In this document: positions 24,601 through 36,230 of the stretch, piece after piece | Layout of the letters: the number at the start of each line of letters is the position of its first letter | Position numbering within the stretch: position 1 is the first letter of the stretch | Origin: Edaphochlamys debaryana | Taxonomy: Eukaryota; Chlorophyta; Chlorophyceae; Chlamydomonadales | NCBI GenBank assembly: GCA_016858145.1 | Contig: JAEHOE010000154.1 | Span: 62,001-126,000, forward strand | Direction: 5' to 3' | Length of the DNA stretch: 64,000 bases | Notes under the pieces: model-generated | What the model saw: the letters and a program-made list of their open reading frames with translations, nothing else | Told to the model about the DNA's origin: nothing | The model's database searches: none | Program-made: the position numbers and the translations under genes

Positions 24601-27600
24601 CAGCTGCTCCCTGAGGTCCGCCACTGAGTCAGCCTCCGCCAGCGCCGCCGCCAGGGCTGCCTCGCACAGCCCTGCCACGCCGCCGACCAGCGCCGCCGTC
24701 ACCGGCGCCGCCAGCGTCGCCAGCCGCGCCTGCCCAGCCGCCGTCACCTCCACCTCGTCCGCCCCCGGTGCCGCCACCTCCCGCCGGAGCCCCTCGGCGG
24801 CGTCGCTGGCGGCGGCGGCGGCGCTGTCGACGGCGGCACGGAGCACCGCCTCCAGCTCCCTGGCGGCGCCTGCCAGCGTCACCGCCGGCGTCGCCATTGG
24901 GCCCGCGGCAGCGGCTGCCGCCGCCGCTGCCTCTGGCGGCGCAGCCTCGTCCACCGCCGGTGCCGCTGGCGGCTGGAGAAGGAGCAACGGCGCGCCGCCG
25001 CCGGTCCCGCCGCCGCCGAGGCTGCTGGCAATCAGGGCCGTGGCGGCGGCGCCCGACGGCGCAAGGGCCATCAGCGCCGCCGCCAATGCGTGGAGCGCCG
25101 TCGCCAGACCTTGGGCCTGGGGTGGGCGGGGCACATACAGTAGGCTCGCAGCAACGTCCGCAACTGCCAACAGGTAAACACCAAGGCTCCCAGCCAACGC
25201 TGAAGTCCCACAACCCATCGCTACTTAAGTAATAGCACGGCACATTACAGCCGCAGCAGCAGCAACAGGCGGAACCTCCCCACCTGCGGCGGCGTGGTGG
25301 TGACGGGCAGGCGAGCCACGGGGTCGTCGGGCCCCGCCCCCGCCGTGATGAAGTGCCAGGCGGCGGCCCCCAGGCGGTAGAGCTCGATGCGCTGGCGGAA
25401 GAAGGCCACCGCCTCGGCCAGCGTCCTGGGGGTCGAAGGGGGTGGGTGGGTGGGGGGGAGTGGGGGTGGGAGGAATGGAGGCAAGCACAGACAGCTCCGA
25501 GCTCACAGGCAATGCCCAGGGTTGCTGCGAGGGATGGATTCCACCGCCGCGGCTTTGCACCCACCACACGAACCACTGGCGCAAATCCCTGAGACCTCCG
25601 AACGCCCTCAATCCAAGGCCCCCCAACCGCCAGCACTTCTACGCACCTGGCCACGCCCCACCGCAGCGCCGCCACCCGCGCCTGCGCCAGTGCCGCCTCC
25701 GCTGGCAGTGCGGCGGCCGCTGCGTCGGCGGTGGCGCGGGCGGAGGCCAGGCCCTCGGTCAGCTGGCGCTCCTTGAGGGCAATCAAGTCTGGGGGAGGGG
25801 CGTGGGGCGGGTTTGAAGGTTGGACGGGACAGGCTCAAGCGTGTTACCAGGCTGAGTCCTTTGAGGGTTGAGGTTGGAGACTGAGAGGAGGGCGGTTGGC
25901 CGGGTGGTGCAACACCGGGGTGGCTCGGGGGCCACAGCCCGCCCGGCCCGGCCGCCCAGGCACCCCTGCCGCCTCGCCGGTCGGTGGCCCCCTCGATCAC
26001 ACGCCCCCACCCTCCGCATCCGCCCCACCACCACCACCACTTCCACAAACACATCACGCCCCTCCCCATCCCCCCCTCACCTGCCAGCCCCCGCACCACC
26101 TCCCGCAGCTCCCCCGCCGCCGCCTCCCCGTGCGCCGGCAGGCACATGACCCGCCCCACTGCCGCCGCCACGCCCCCCCGCAGCTCCGCCAACAGGCGGT
26201 GCAGCGACAGCTCCTCGGCCCCCAGCAGGGACAGCCAGTGCAGCGGAGGCAGCGTGGGCGCGCCGGAGCCGGCCTGCAGCGGGTGTGAGGGGCAGGCAGG
26301 GGCCAGGAGATTGATCGAGACGTTCTGGCGAAGGGCCGCGTGCAGGTAGGGTGCCGCCAATTGGCCGGACTGTAGCTAGCAGGGACGAGGGATGTCCCGG
26401 CTGACCCCCGGCCGTGGCGCGGAGCAAGGGGCAGCTGCAGACCACCGGCAGCCTCCTGTCCCTCGGCCCTACCCTCCACAACCCTTCCCCCAGATCCCAC
26501 TCCCACCCCCGCCCCCACCCCAGCCCCAAACCCCGCCCCACCCCAGCCCCCACCTGCAGCGCGGGCTGCAGCGCCGCCAGCAGCTGCTCCGACACCTCGG
26601 GGTCCCGCGCCAGGCGGGCCGTCAGCCGCAGGGCGCAGGCCAGGCGCTCGGAGGCGTCGCGGCTGCGGAGGGCCAGCGAGCGGGTGCCGATGGCGTCGCC
26701 TGCGGGTGGGGGGAGGTGTGTGAGGTGTTGGGGGAGGGGTGCGGGTGCGGGATGCCGGGGAAGTTGAAAAGGCTGGGGAGGCAGGTTTAGGAGGACATCA
26801 GGCCCAGTCGTAGGGTACGGGAGGGCAAGGTGGGGCCTGGTCACGCCGCGCACCTGGCTCGTACAACCGTACGACGGGCTGCCCCTCCAGCAACCGCCGT
26901 ACGTTGGCCAGCTCCAGGCGGGCGATGGCGGGCGCCGCCAGGCAGGCGGTGAGGGGCAGCGCGGCGGAGGCCACGGGGGCCCCGCCCGCCCAGGGGTCCT
27001 CCACGGGGTTCACCAGCACCTGAGCCATGCGGACGAGGGATAGGGGTTGGGCGGGCGTGGAGAAGCAGAAGGGTCAGCACAGCAATGAAGCAGTGTAGGG
27101 CCGCACAAGCAACGCCTGCAGTGGACCCCCGCTCCCCCGCGGCCCCCCCACCCCACCCTGTTGAGGGCCTTGAAGGTGGCCTTGCGCCTCAGCTCCACAT
27201 CAGCTAGGCGCCACACCTGCAGGGAAGGGGGCCGGGCGTGAATCACGTCAGGGGAGTCCAGGGGCGCGGCACAGCGTGGGTGGGCTCGTCGGCGTGCCGG
27301 GTGTCGGGTGGTGGTTACGGCCTCCACAGCTCTGGGCCATGGCCCCTCGCCCCCCAGGCAAGGCCAGAACCATCAGAAGCCCGGGCTGGGTAGCTTACGG
27401 ACCATGAGGTAGGCCACACTACCTTGCTACGCCCTTTGCCCTGTGCTCCCTCCCGCAACCTGCCTGGTACGTGTGCCCGTCCTCGCGGCCGATGAACACC
27501 CGTGCGGCCGTGTCGAATAAGCCACTGGCGCGAGCGGCGTCCGCCTGTGAGGAAGGCAGGGGCGCGGAGGACCGAAGGCGCATCAAGACAACTGGCATTT

Positions 27601-30600
27601 TTGTGGAGGATACAAAACCCCCACGTTGAGCCACTATACCCCACACCAACTGAACAAGTCCTTTGCGTCCTGCCTCCACACCATGGTTCCCCCTCTCCTC
27701 CCCCGCACCCACCTGCAGGCGGTGTAGCGTGTGGGTGTTGATGCAGAACTCGTGGGAAGCGGGGGCGGGGAAGCCGTCGGGGAGCTGGGGCCGCCAGGGC
27801 GCGGAGAAGGGCTGGAAGGGCGCCGTCGGCACGCCTGAGGAGGGTGAGGGACACGTTTGGCGACTGGGAGGGGTGCAAGTTTTCTGCAGCTGCCACAAGC
27901 TTTAGTTTAAGCAGCATTTAAGCAGCATTCAGCAGCCACCCGACGCTTCGCCCGCACGCTGCGCCGCACGGGCATTCGCGGACCCACCTTGCTCGTCCAT
28001 GCAGAACAGATCCAGCGACGGGCAGCCGTACTCGTCACGTGACGCGGCCACGATGACGCGCTCCAGCGTGCCGTCCGCCACGAACCCTGCCCCGAAGCCC
28101 CCGCCGCCCCCTCCTCCTGCTGCCGGCGCCGGCACCAGGCGCGGGCAGCCGAAGGCCCCCACAACCGCCGCCTTGAGGTTATGGAGAAGCACCTTGGCGG
28201 TGCCGCCAGCAACCGCCGCCAGGAGCTTGGAGTCATCTGAGTAGTGCAGGCGGTGCGCGATTCGGAGTTGAAGAGGCGCGGCGAAGGTGGCGGCGGCGCC
28301 GGTGGACCCAGAGTTGGGGTCAGCGGCGACGAGGGTGACATGGGCCATGGCGGGGGTGGTGCCGGCGCCGCCGGCGAGGGTGGCAGCAGCGGTGGCGGCG
28401 GAGGTGGCGGAGGCAGGTGGCGGAGGCGTCCCGGCGGCGGAAGGGGCGTGGGATGGGGTGGCGGCGCGAGGCGGGGTCCCTGCGGCGACGGACGCCGGCG
28501 GGCGCGGGGTGGCGGCGCCGGAGGCGGGCGGCGGGGAGGGCGCAGGGGGGGCCGGGGAGCCGGGCGCGATGGAGGGCGCGGGCGACGCCCGACCCGTCCC
28601 TGGCCCCTGCACCGACCCGGGCCCTGCCACCACAGCTGCAGAGGGTGACGCCGACAGCGCGGGAGGGGTGGGCTGCGGAGTTGGCTGCTTGGTGGGGGTG
28701 GCGGCGGCGCTAGCGGCCGTGGGCGGGGCGGGGCCGTCGGGTCCGGGCGCGTGGCGTGTCTGCGGTGCGGGGCCGAGGCCGGGGCAGAGCAGGCGCAGGT
28801 GGGCCCAGAAGTCGAGGGCGGGCAGTCCCAGAGCGCCCGGGTGCAGCGTGGCGTCTGCGGGGGGCAGGGGCAGGTGAGGTGGGAAGCCCAGGGGTGAGCA
28901 GGTTGCGTGTCGGGCGTGTGCAAGGCGGGGAGGAGCAAGGGCTACAGGGTGCGTGTGGCGACGGATTGGTTGCATTCGGACGGCTTTTAAGCACTTGGGC
29001 GTTCGGGGCATGCATTGAGCTGTGGTAGCACGCGTGGTAGCATGCGTTAACGAGGGAACACCGGCATGGCAATGTGGCGCTCTGGGAAAGGTGCCCACCG
29101 TGCAGCAGGAGCTCGAGCACGTTGCCCCGGGGCGTGGCGGGGGGCGCCGGCGCGGGGGAGGGCTGCACCGGCCCCTTGGCCGCCGCCGCCGCCGCCGCCG
29201 CCCTGGTCGACGCAGCCGAAACGCTGCCCCGTGCAGAGCCGGGCCCGAGGCCGGGGCCGGAGCCGGCGGCTGAGGGCGGCGGCAGGGCGCTGCGGATGCT
29301 ACCCGCCGCCGACCGCACCTCCGCCGCCTCGTCCTCGCCGAAGCCAGACCCGGGCGCCGCCGCCGGCGGCCGACTCCTCGCCGAGCCAGCCGCCGCTGAC
29401 GGCGCCGCCGCGACCGACGGCGTTCGGCTGCTCATCGCCACTGGCGTCGCCGCCACCGAGCCGCCGCCGCCGGCTACGGAACCCGCCCGGCTCGCCACCA
29501 AGACTGACGGAGGCCGGCCGCTCCCCGTCGACCCGCCGTAGCCGTTGCCACGTGCCGACGGCGCCGCCTCCGACTGCGCTCGGCTGCCTGTCGCCGCCGC
29601 CGACGGCGTCGCCGCTACGGACGGCGCTCGGCTGCCGCCGCCGCCGCCGCCGCCAAAGGACCCTCGAGCTGACGGCGGCGCGTCATAGTCTCCTGCCACG
29701 CTGCCGCCCCGGCTGGCCCGGCCCGCTTCTGACCCGGGGGCTGGGCTGGGTCGAGCCGCACGAGACGGGGGCTCGGAAGCGGCGGCGGAGGCGGCATAGG
29801 CGGAGGCACCCGCCGCCGATGCAGCTACACCGGAGCGCTGGCTGTGAGAGCCGTCGTCGGCCCCATGCCCATCTGCCTCCTCGCCGTCGTCATCAACTGG
29901 ATCCGCATCTGCATCTGCATCATGATCCGCATCCTCATCGTCGTCGTCGTGATCCACGTAGTAGATCTGATCTTCCTCCTCCTCCTCCTCCTCCTCGTCG
30001 TCATCTGGGGCCATGCTGAGGCCAGGCGGCGGAGCGATGGGCGGCGGCGGCGGCGGGAGGGGCGGCAGTGGCGGGGGCGGCGGAGGTGGGGGTGGCGGAG
30101 GCCGCGGCAGGACTGGGACGGGCGGTGGCGGTGGAGGAGGTGGCGGGGGAGGCGGAGGCGGTGGCGGCGAGGGGGGCGGGTGGTAGCCCTCCGACCCAGC
30201 CCACGACCCGGCCCTCGAGCCCCCACCCGCCCTGCCCCCCACGCCCTCCCCGCCTTGCCCCCCGGCTCCACCCCAGCCGCTTCCGCCACCCCCAGCCCTC
30301 CGCATCGAGCCCCCGAGAGACTCCCCAGCAACTGAGGCAGGGCGGGACGGGGCCCTCGAGTCACCCATGTTCCCGCCCCAACCCGCCGCCGAACCCGGGC
30401 CTCCGCCGCCGCCGCTGCCAGCACCGGCGTTCCAGTTCGAGCCTCCGCCGGCGGCGCTGGCAGGGTACGGCGCGCCGCCGGCATGGGACCCTGCCGGCGA
30501 CGCCGCGCCCCAACCGCCGCCGGACCCTGCGACGGAGCCTGCCGGCGACGCCGCGCCCCAACCGTTGTGAACCGGCGCCCCGCCGCCACCGGAGCCGGCG

Positions 30601-33600
30601 TGAGACCCCGGGCCGCCGGCCCAGCCGCCGCCGCCGCCGCCGCCGCTGGATCCAGCTCGTACGGATGGCGGCGCGGCGGCGTGGGCCTGGGAGGGCTCTC
30701 TGCGGGGCGCTCCGAGACCGGGCGACGCGGTGAAGCTGGTGGTGGAGTGCTCGGGGCCCCCGAGTCCAGCCGCCATCGCTGACTGTCGGTCTAGAGACGA
30801 AGCCTTGCGCAGACCCTGTCCGGACCCCGGACCCGGACCCGGACTGGCTCCAAACACCGAAGCCGGAACCGCCGAGACCGGAACGGATTCCACAATTGAC
30901 TCTGCGATGGATCCCGCCAGGGCGTTTGACCGCGAGTGGCGGCGGCCGTTATGGACCGAGCCGCCGCCGCCAGCCGGCGGCGCGGGGCCGCCAACGGAGG
31001 TGGCCAGGCCGCTCACGCCGCCGCCGGCGGCGGCAGGGGCGGCGGCGCGGGCAGCGGTGGCGGTCGAGCGAACGCTCGCAGCGCCGTCGTCTATATCGCG
31101 GTGTGACGCCGGCGGCGGCGGCAGCGGTTGCGGCGGCGGCGGGGCCGGCGGTGGCGGCGGCGGCGGCGGCAGGCCGTGCTCCACCACCGTCCACCCGGGG
31201 TCCAGAACTTCGGTCTGTTGGAGGGAGTTGAGCATGGCCCGGGCCTCTGCCACCTGGCGAGACATGGACGCGACCTGAAAGGGAGGGAGAGGGAAGGGGA
31301 GCAGGGGTAAGGGCGGGTAGGCGGACGGTGGTTCAGCAGCGGCGGGCCACCAGTCACTAGTTGCTCTCAGCCAAACGAGCCATGAAGGTTGCGGACGGGG
31401 ACCGGGGGGCCGCCTGCCACCAGTGCCCCCGCCGCCCTGTCTCCCAACCCGTCCAACATCGCTCAACCTGCTGCCCCGCAACCCAAGCCGCCAACCCCAA
31501 GACACCAGACCCCCACAGCACCCCCCCGCGACCACCCGCCTGTGCCGCCATGTCCGCCACCGCCGCCTGCCGCCGCAGCTCCCCCTCCGCCTCCAGCTCC
31601 GCCCGCAGCCGCCGCAGCGCCGCCTCGCCCTCCTCCACCGCCGCCGCCGTGGCTGCCTGCGCCTCCGCCAGCTGCCGCCGCAGGTCGCCGCCGCCCGACT
31701 CCAGGTCCTGGATGGTCTGCGGAGGAGGGAGGAACGGAGAGGACGAAAGAGGAAGAAAGAGTATCAGGGTGTGGGAGTCGTCAAGTGGAGATGGGTGCGA
31801 GCAGAGGTTTGATTGTGGGATGAGGGCGCGGGTGCGGAGAAGGGGGCTTGTTGGGGCGTGCTTAATCGGCTCGTGCCGGGGTTCGTGAGGGGGGCGCGCG
31901 TGGTGCAATCCATGGACCCGGTGTACTGAGTGAGGGGCGTCAGGGCAAGGATGACATGTGGGCACTCATCCCGGGTGTTGCGGGCCGCCTGCACTTGGCG
32001 GCGCGCTCAGCTGCTGCCCGTGTCCTCATCATCCGCCCCGTGTGCGTGCACGTGACCCGTGACCCCGTGTGAGAGCTTGGCCCCGCCCCGTCCCAGCCCC
32101 CCTCAACAAGCAGCTGGTGAACGCTGCCCCCACCTCGTATCTTCCCCACTCCAGCCGCCCCTACCCTCCAACTTCCGGCCATCCCCAGCCCCACCCTACC
32201 TCAATGTCCAGCCCCTAGCCCGACCCACATCCCCACCCCTCCCACCCCAACGCCCCCGCCCCCACCCCCACCCACGCCCCCACCCGCTCCAGCTCGTCCC
32301 CCTGGCGGATGAGCTCCTCCTTCTCCGCCATCAGCTGCGCCTGCGCCTCCTGCAGCGCCCCGATCTCGGCAGTGGCGGAGGCCAGCGCCTCGCGGGTGGT
32401 GTCCAGCTGGGCCTGGGCGGGGAGAGGAGGGGAGAGGTTGAGATCCGGGGGAGGGGGGATGGCAGGACATCACTGCGTCGCAAGAGAGGGGCGGCAGCGG
32501 ACCAGTCCGACGAAGGTAGACGATCTGACACTGTCCGGAGCAGTCCGGTTCGGGTCCCGCCCGGCCTCGCCCAGCCCTCCAATCACATCCTGGCCTCATT
32601 CCCCACCTGCGTCTGGTCCCGCTCGTCGCTGATGCGCTGCATTTCGTCCATGGCCTCCTGGTTCTGAGCCATCAGGTCGCCCACCTGGGGGGGAGGGGGG
32701 GGAGACGGACGGGTGGGAGGCGGCGACTTGAGGGTGCGACGGGCGGCGGCCCTTCACCCATTCCTCCCTTGCACGCTGACTTGTCGTACGCTGCCCGCTG
32801 GCCCCCCAGCCGCCCGTTGCGCGCCACGCCCTCGGGCCCCCGGGTCCACCAGCGCCGTTCCCTGCCCCCACTGACCCCGGGCCCCCACCAGCTTCTCAGC
32901 GGCTGCGGCCGTCATCTGCTCCTGGCTCTGGTACTGCTTGGCCTGGGGGGGGGGGAGGGGGGCGGACGGGGAGCAGGGGTCAGGGCCAGCGGGGCGGGCA
33001 TGGCAGGTCACGGCGTAAGCTTGAGGCTCCGTTCCTCTCCTCACCACCCCAGGTCGCCGGAGCCCCCAGGCTCCGACCCACATCCCCTCCTTGTCGCCCA
33101 CCTCTCCTCCCCGCCACAACCCCGCCCCAACATTTCCCGCATGACCGGAGTGTCCTTCTCCCGATCACCCGAGGTCGTCGGAGCTCCCAAACCCCGACCC
33201 ACATCCCAAATCCCGCTGGCGCACACCCCCCTGCCTTCCCCCCTGCCCCCAGTGCCCCACCATGTCGCGCATGGACTTGAGCGCCGCGCTCTCGCCCCGG
33301 GCGCTGGGCTTGTTGAGCAGCTGGAACTGCAGGTCCTGGGGGAGAGGAAGGGGGAGGGGAGAGAGGGCGCGAGGCGCAGGGAGGAGAGCACTTTGTTGAT
33401 TCGCCAGGCTCCCCGACCCCAACCGCCCAGGAGTCCACCTGCACCCCCACCTGCCCTCCCAAGCCCGCGTGTGCCGCTTGAGCCCGACGCCCTCCCACCC
33501 CACTATGTCCCGTCCCACCTAAGCCTCGCCTCCATTGCTCTTGCATCCCGCAGCCACGTGGCCCTCCCACCTGAATCCGCCGCCCCAGCCCCACGGGCTG

Positions 33601-34951
33601 ACCCCACGCCCCACCTGCCCCCTCGTCAACTGGCCTCCCCCTCCACAAACTCTCGCCCCGCAACCAGAAGGAGCCACAAGGAGGCAGGCCGCCCACCTGC
33701 ACCATCTTCTTGAGCCGCAGGTTCTCCGTGTTGAGCATGCGGTTGGCGTTCTTGCGGTCCTCCAGCATGTCGGTCAGCTCGCGGATCTTGTCGCCCTGGG
33801 CCTTGGCCTCGCCTGGGGTCAGCGGGCGGACGGGTGCGGGTTGAGAAGGCGCGGGTGGGGGGAGGTGTGGTGGGCAAGTTTTGACTTGAGGTGTGCAGGG
33901 GAAAGAGGGGAAGAGGAGCAGGGCCGGCTCCGGCCCGCCGTGCCCGCCGTGGCCCGGGCGCCGTTGAGGCGTGCGAGGGCGAGCCGGGGCTGTCCACGTT
34001 GAGCAAGGCAGGCGGGGCCCAAGGGCGGCTGCCTCGGCTCTGTGGCTCGTGCAGCCGGCAGGGGCCCAAGACGGCAAGAGCTGTTTGTGCCCAGTCAACA
34101 GGGTTGGTCATGCCAGCCGGGGCTGGGCGGGTCGAACCATTGGGCAGGAGGGCCGGGCCCAAGGACGGCTGCCACGGCTCTTTGGCTCGAGTAGCCACCA
34201 GGGGGGCCATGAGCCGCTTGTGCCCAGTCAGTACCCCTGGTTGAACCTCCCGAGCCCCCTCCGCCACGCTCCCAAGCGCGGGGCCCTGACCTGCAGCTGC
34301 CCGCCCTAGCCCAACCCCCTAGCCCTTCCTCCCCGCCGGCCTCTTGAGGCCCCCGCCCCAGCTTCAGCCCCAGCCCAGGCGCCTTGGCCGCCCAGAGGCA
34401 CGGCCTCCAGTGCGGACTCCAGGAGCAAAGTTGTTGGCCGCACCGGAGACAAACCGGCCCGACAGACGCGCCAAGCCCGGGCGGTGCTCGAGCTCCAGCT
34501 TCGGCCCAACGGTAGCTGGTAGGACTCGCCCCCGCCCACCCCACCCCCGTGCCGTGCTCTGCCATGCCGTAGCTCCAGAGCTTGGGTCCTCCAGTGGAAC
34601 TTCCAGATGGACTCTCAGCCTCCCCTGCTCCCGGGCGCGATTCTGGTGCGCCCGCTGACTCCACTTCGGGAGGCGGGGGAGCGCAACCGGGTGTGCAGGC
34701 CGCGGCCCACCAAGTCTCCGCAGACCGCGACAGGCGCTCGCGCGCTCGCATACAAGGTCATGATTACCATAGTCATGAGCACAGGCGGACCCGCACACAC
34801 CTTTCGCGGTGCTCCGGAACTCTGTCGCCTTGACGATTTGCCCGAAGCCGAAATCCTCCTTCCTTTGCGCAGCCAGAACCTCCTTATCCACCTTGCCTAC
34901 AGCGCGATAGGATTGCCAGATATACAGAGGTGTGAGCTGAGACAGCTGCAT
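21645..34951 (-). CDS. Very large coiled-coil / proline-rich / Ala-rich helical protein, unrecognised
   Basis: I do not recognise this protein. Twenty-one exons join in phase: 34951-34801, 33812-33697, 33335-33261, 32942-32889, 32684-32607, 32412-32284, 31716-31540, 31274-29099, 28854-27988, 27834-27713, 27544-27464, 27216-27157, 27019-26854, 26699-26554, 26273-26081, 25788-25647, 25425-25284, 25116-24453, 24272-24093, 23953-23857 and 23643-21645. The product is 2,604 residues. Residues 51-300 are a heptad-like coiled coil (IRELTDMLEDRKNANRMLN onward). Residues 300-985 are Gly/Ser/Pro-rich, with a polyproline run near 625-690 followed by an Asp/Glu-rich stretch. Residues 986-1939 look globular and helical, with LERVIVAASRDEYGCPSLDL and HEFCINTHTLHRLQ. 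The last exon (666 residues) is Ala-rich and ends in an Asp/Glu and Ser-rich tail. The ATG at 34951 is the only one in frame in exon 1. Exons 7 and 11 end at GC donors. A scaffold or cytoskeletal role is only a guess. Confidence 0.75.
33045..33215. repeat. Diverged direct repeat in an intron of the large gene
   Basis: AGGTCG(C/T)CGGAGC(C/T)CCCA is followed by CCGACCCACATCCC in both copies, about 120 bases apart. Both copies are in the intron between exons 3 and 4. Confidence 0.7.
33981..34240. repeat. Two-copy tandem repeat in intron 1 of the large gene
   Basis: Two diverged units with a period of about 135 bases share AGCCGGGGCTG, GGGCCCAAGG(G/A)CGGCTGCC, CGGCTCT.TGGCTCG and TTGTGCCCAGTCA. 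They lie in the roughly 990-base intron between exons 1 and 2 of the large coiled-coil gene. Confidence 0.8.
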
Positions 34952-35580
34952 TTCGCGCGCAATCGCTGGGAGAACGAGCCACACCTGTGCCAACTGGCAC
35001 GGCACTCCGTCGTGACATGGTGACACTCTCGTGGAGTGGTGGTCACTCCTCGCGTGAGGTCCGGTCCAACCTTACGGCGGACATGCCGAAGGCCTGGCTA
35101 TGCTTGGGAGCATCGTAGTGAGTGTGTGCGTAGAGGGTATAAGCTTACCAGTATGTACAGTTTTGAGGGGGGCGAAGGGGTATGGTCTGTGAGCTGCGGT
35201 GCCGCATCTGTCGTGGGGGGTGTTGGGGTTTGCCCCCACGCAGGGTCGCGCGGTCGGGTTCGCCACCACGGCTGCTGCCAGCACAGAGTAGTGTACAGCA
35301 TATAGCAATGGATGACAGACCAGGACGAGGCCCAAGTGCCAGGGGCCGCAGTCGGGCGGCGGGGTGCCATGGATGATGTGCTGCCAGTACATGGTTCACC
35401 TCAAGATTGCTAGGTGAGGGAAAAGCGTAAGGCTTGGCTGTGAGCTGCGGGTCATGTAGGGGAGGTTTCGGGGGATACCGGGGGAACGGGTCGAGTCTGG
35501 CAGCCGCCGAGGGAGGCGAGGGGGGGAGCGGGGGAGCCACGGGCAACTCGCGGCGGGGGAGCACAAACAGGCACAAACCG
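34952..35580. other. Divergent intergenic region, no gene seen
   Basis: It lies between the start of the large coiled-coil gene (-) and the duplicated upstream segment of family copy A (+). The sequence is less GC-rich than its neighbours near 34700-35200, as expected for a promoter and leader. No supported coding frame was found. Confidence 0.5.
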
Positions 35581-36230
35581 CGTCCCGCATCGCTCTGCCG
35601 TAGCGCCCCGAGCTTCTTGTAATGCTTCGCTGCGCTCCTACCGCATTCCAGAGGGACAGGGACAGGGCCGAACTGTTCTACTAGCGACCAACGCCACGGC
35701 TCGCGGCACTACGACCTCTCACTCCGGCGCGTGCCCTAAGAGGGCTCTTCCGCCCGCTCCTGCTGGTGGAGCGCTCACCGGCAACCGCTGCTGCGCCAAG
35801 CCAAGGCCGCAGAGGTGAGCAACGCGAGGCTCGAGGAGGAGGAACCCGCGATGTTCCCGCGCTCGTCGCGCTTTCCCTTGCTTTCGCTCCCTTCTTGTCC
35901 GCCTCACAACCTCCCGCTTCTCCCTATGCGCCCTCTTGCAGCCGCAGCGAGGCGCAATGCCGCCCAGGGCGCTCGACCGGGGCGGCGCGGCCGCCCCCCG
36001 CGACCCAGCCCCCGCCCCCGCCCCTACGCTGCGGGCCTCGTTCGCTGCGCTTCCCTCCCTGGTGGAGCAGCTGCTGCTAGCCGTGAGGAGCGGCCGACAG
36101 CCAGCAGCCAGCGCCGAGGAGGCCCTGGGCCGCCTGTTGCAACAGCTCGCGGAGCTCCCCCACGTGAGCCCGCGGCCCTCAGCCGAGATGGCTGAGCTGC
36201 TGAGCAGCAACCCGGAGGCAGCGGCGGCGC
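35580..36230 (+). repeat. Segmental duplication, left copy (promoter to first 90 codons)
   Basis: From the CATCGCTCTGCCGTAGCG sequence through the leader exon (ending at 35814), leader intron (35815-35941) and first about 90 codons of family copy A, this stretch is nearly identical to 39690-40335 upstream of copy B. A TGTAA at about 35620 sits in the shared part. Confidence 0.85.

Noticed and set aside
29066..30019. 317-codon + frame opposite exon 8 of the large gene
   Set aside because: It is antisense to polyproline and acidic repeats that are in phase with neighbouring exons; no independent support.
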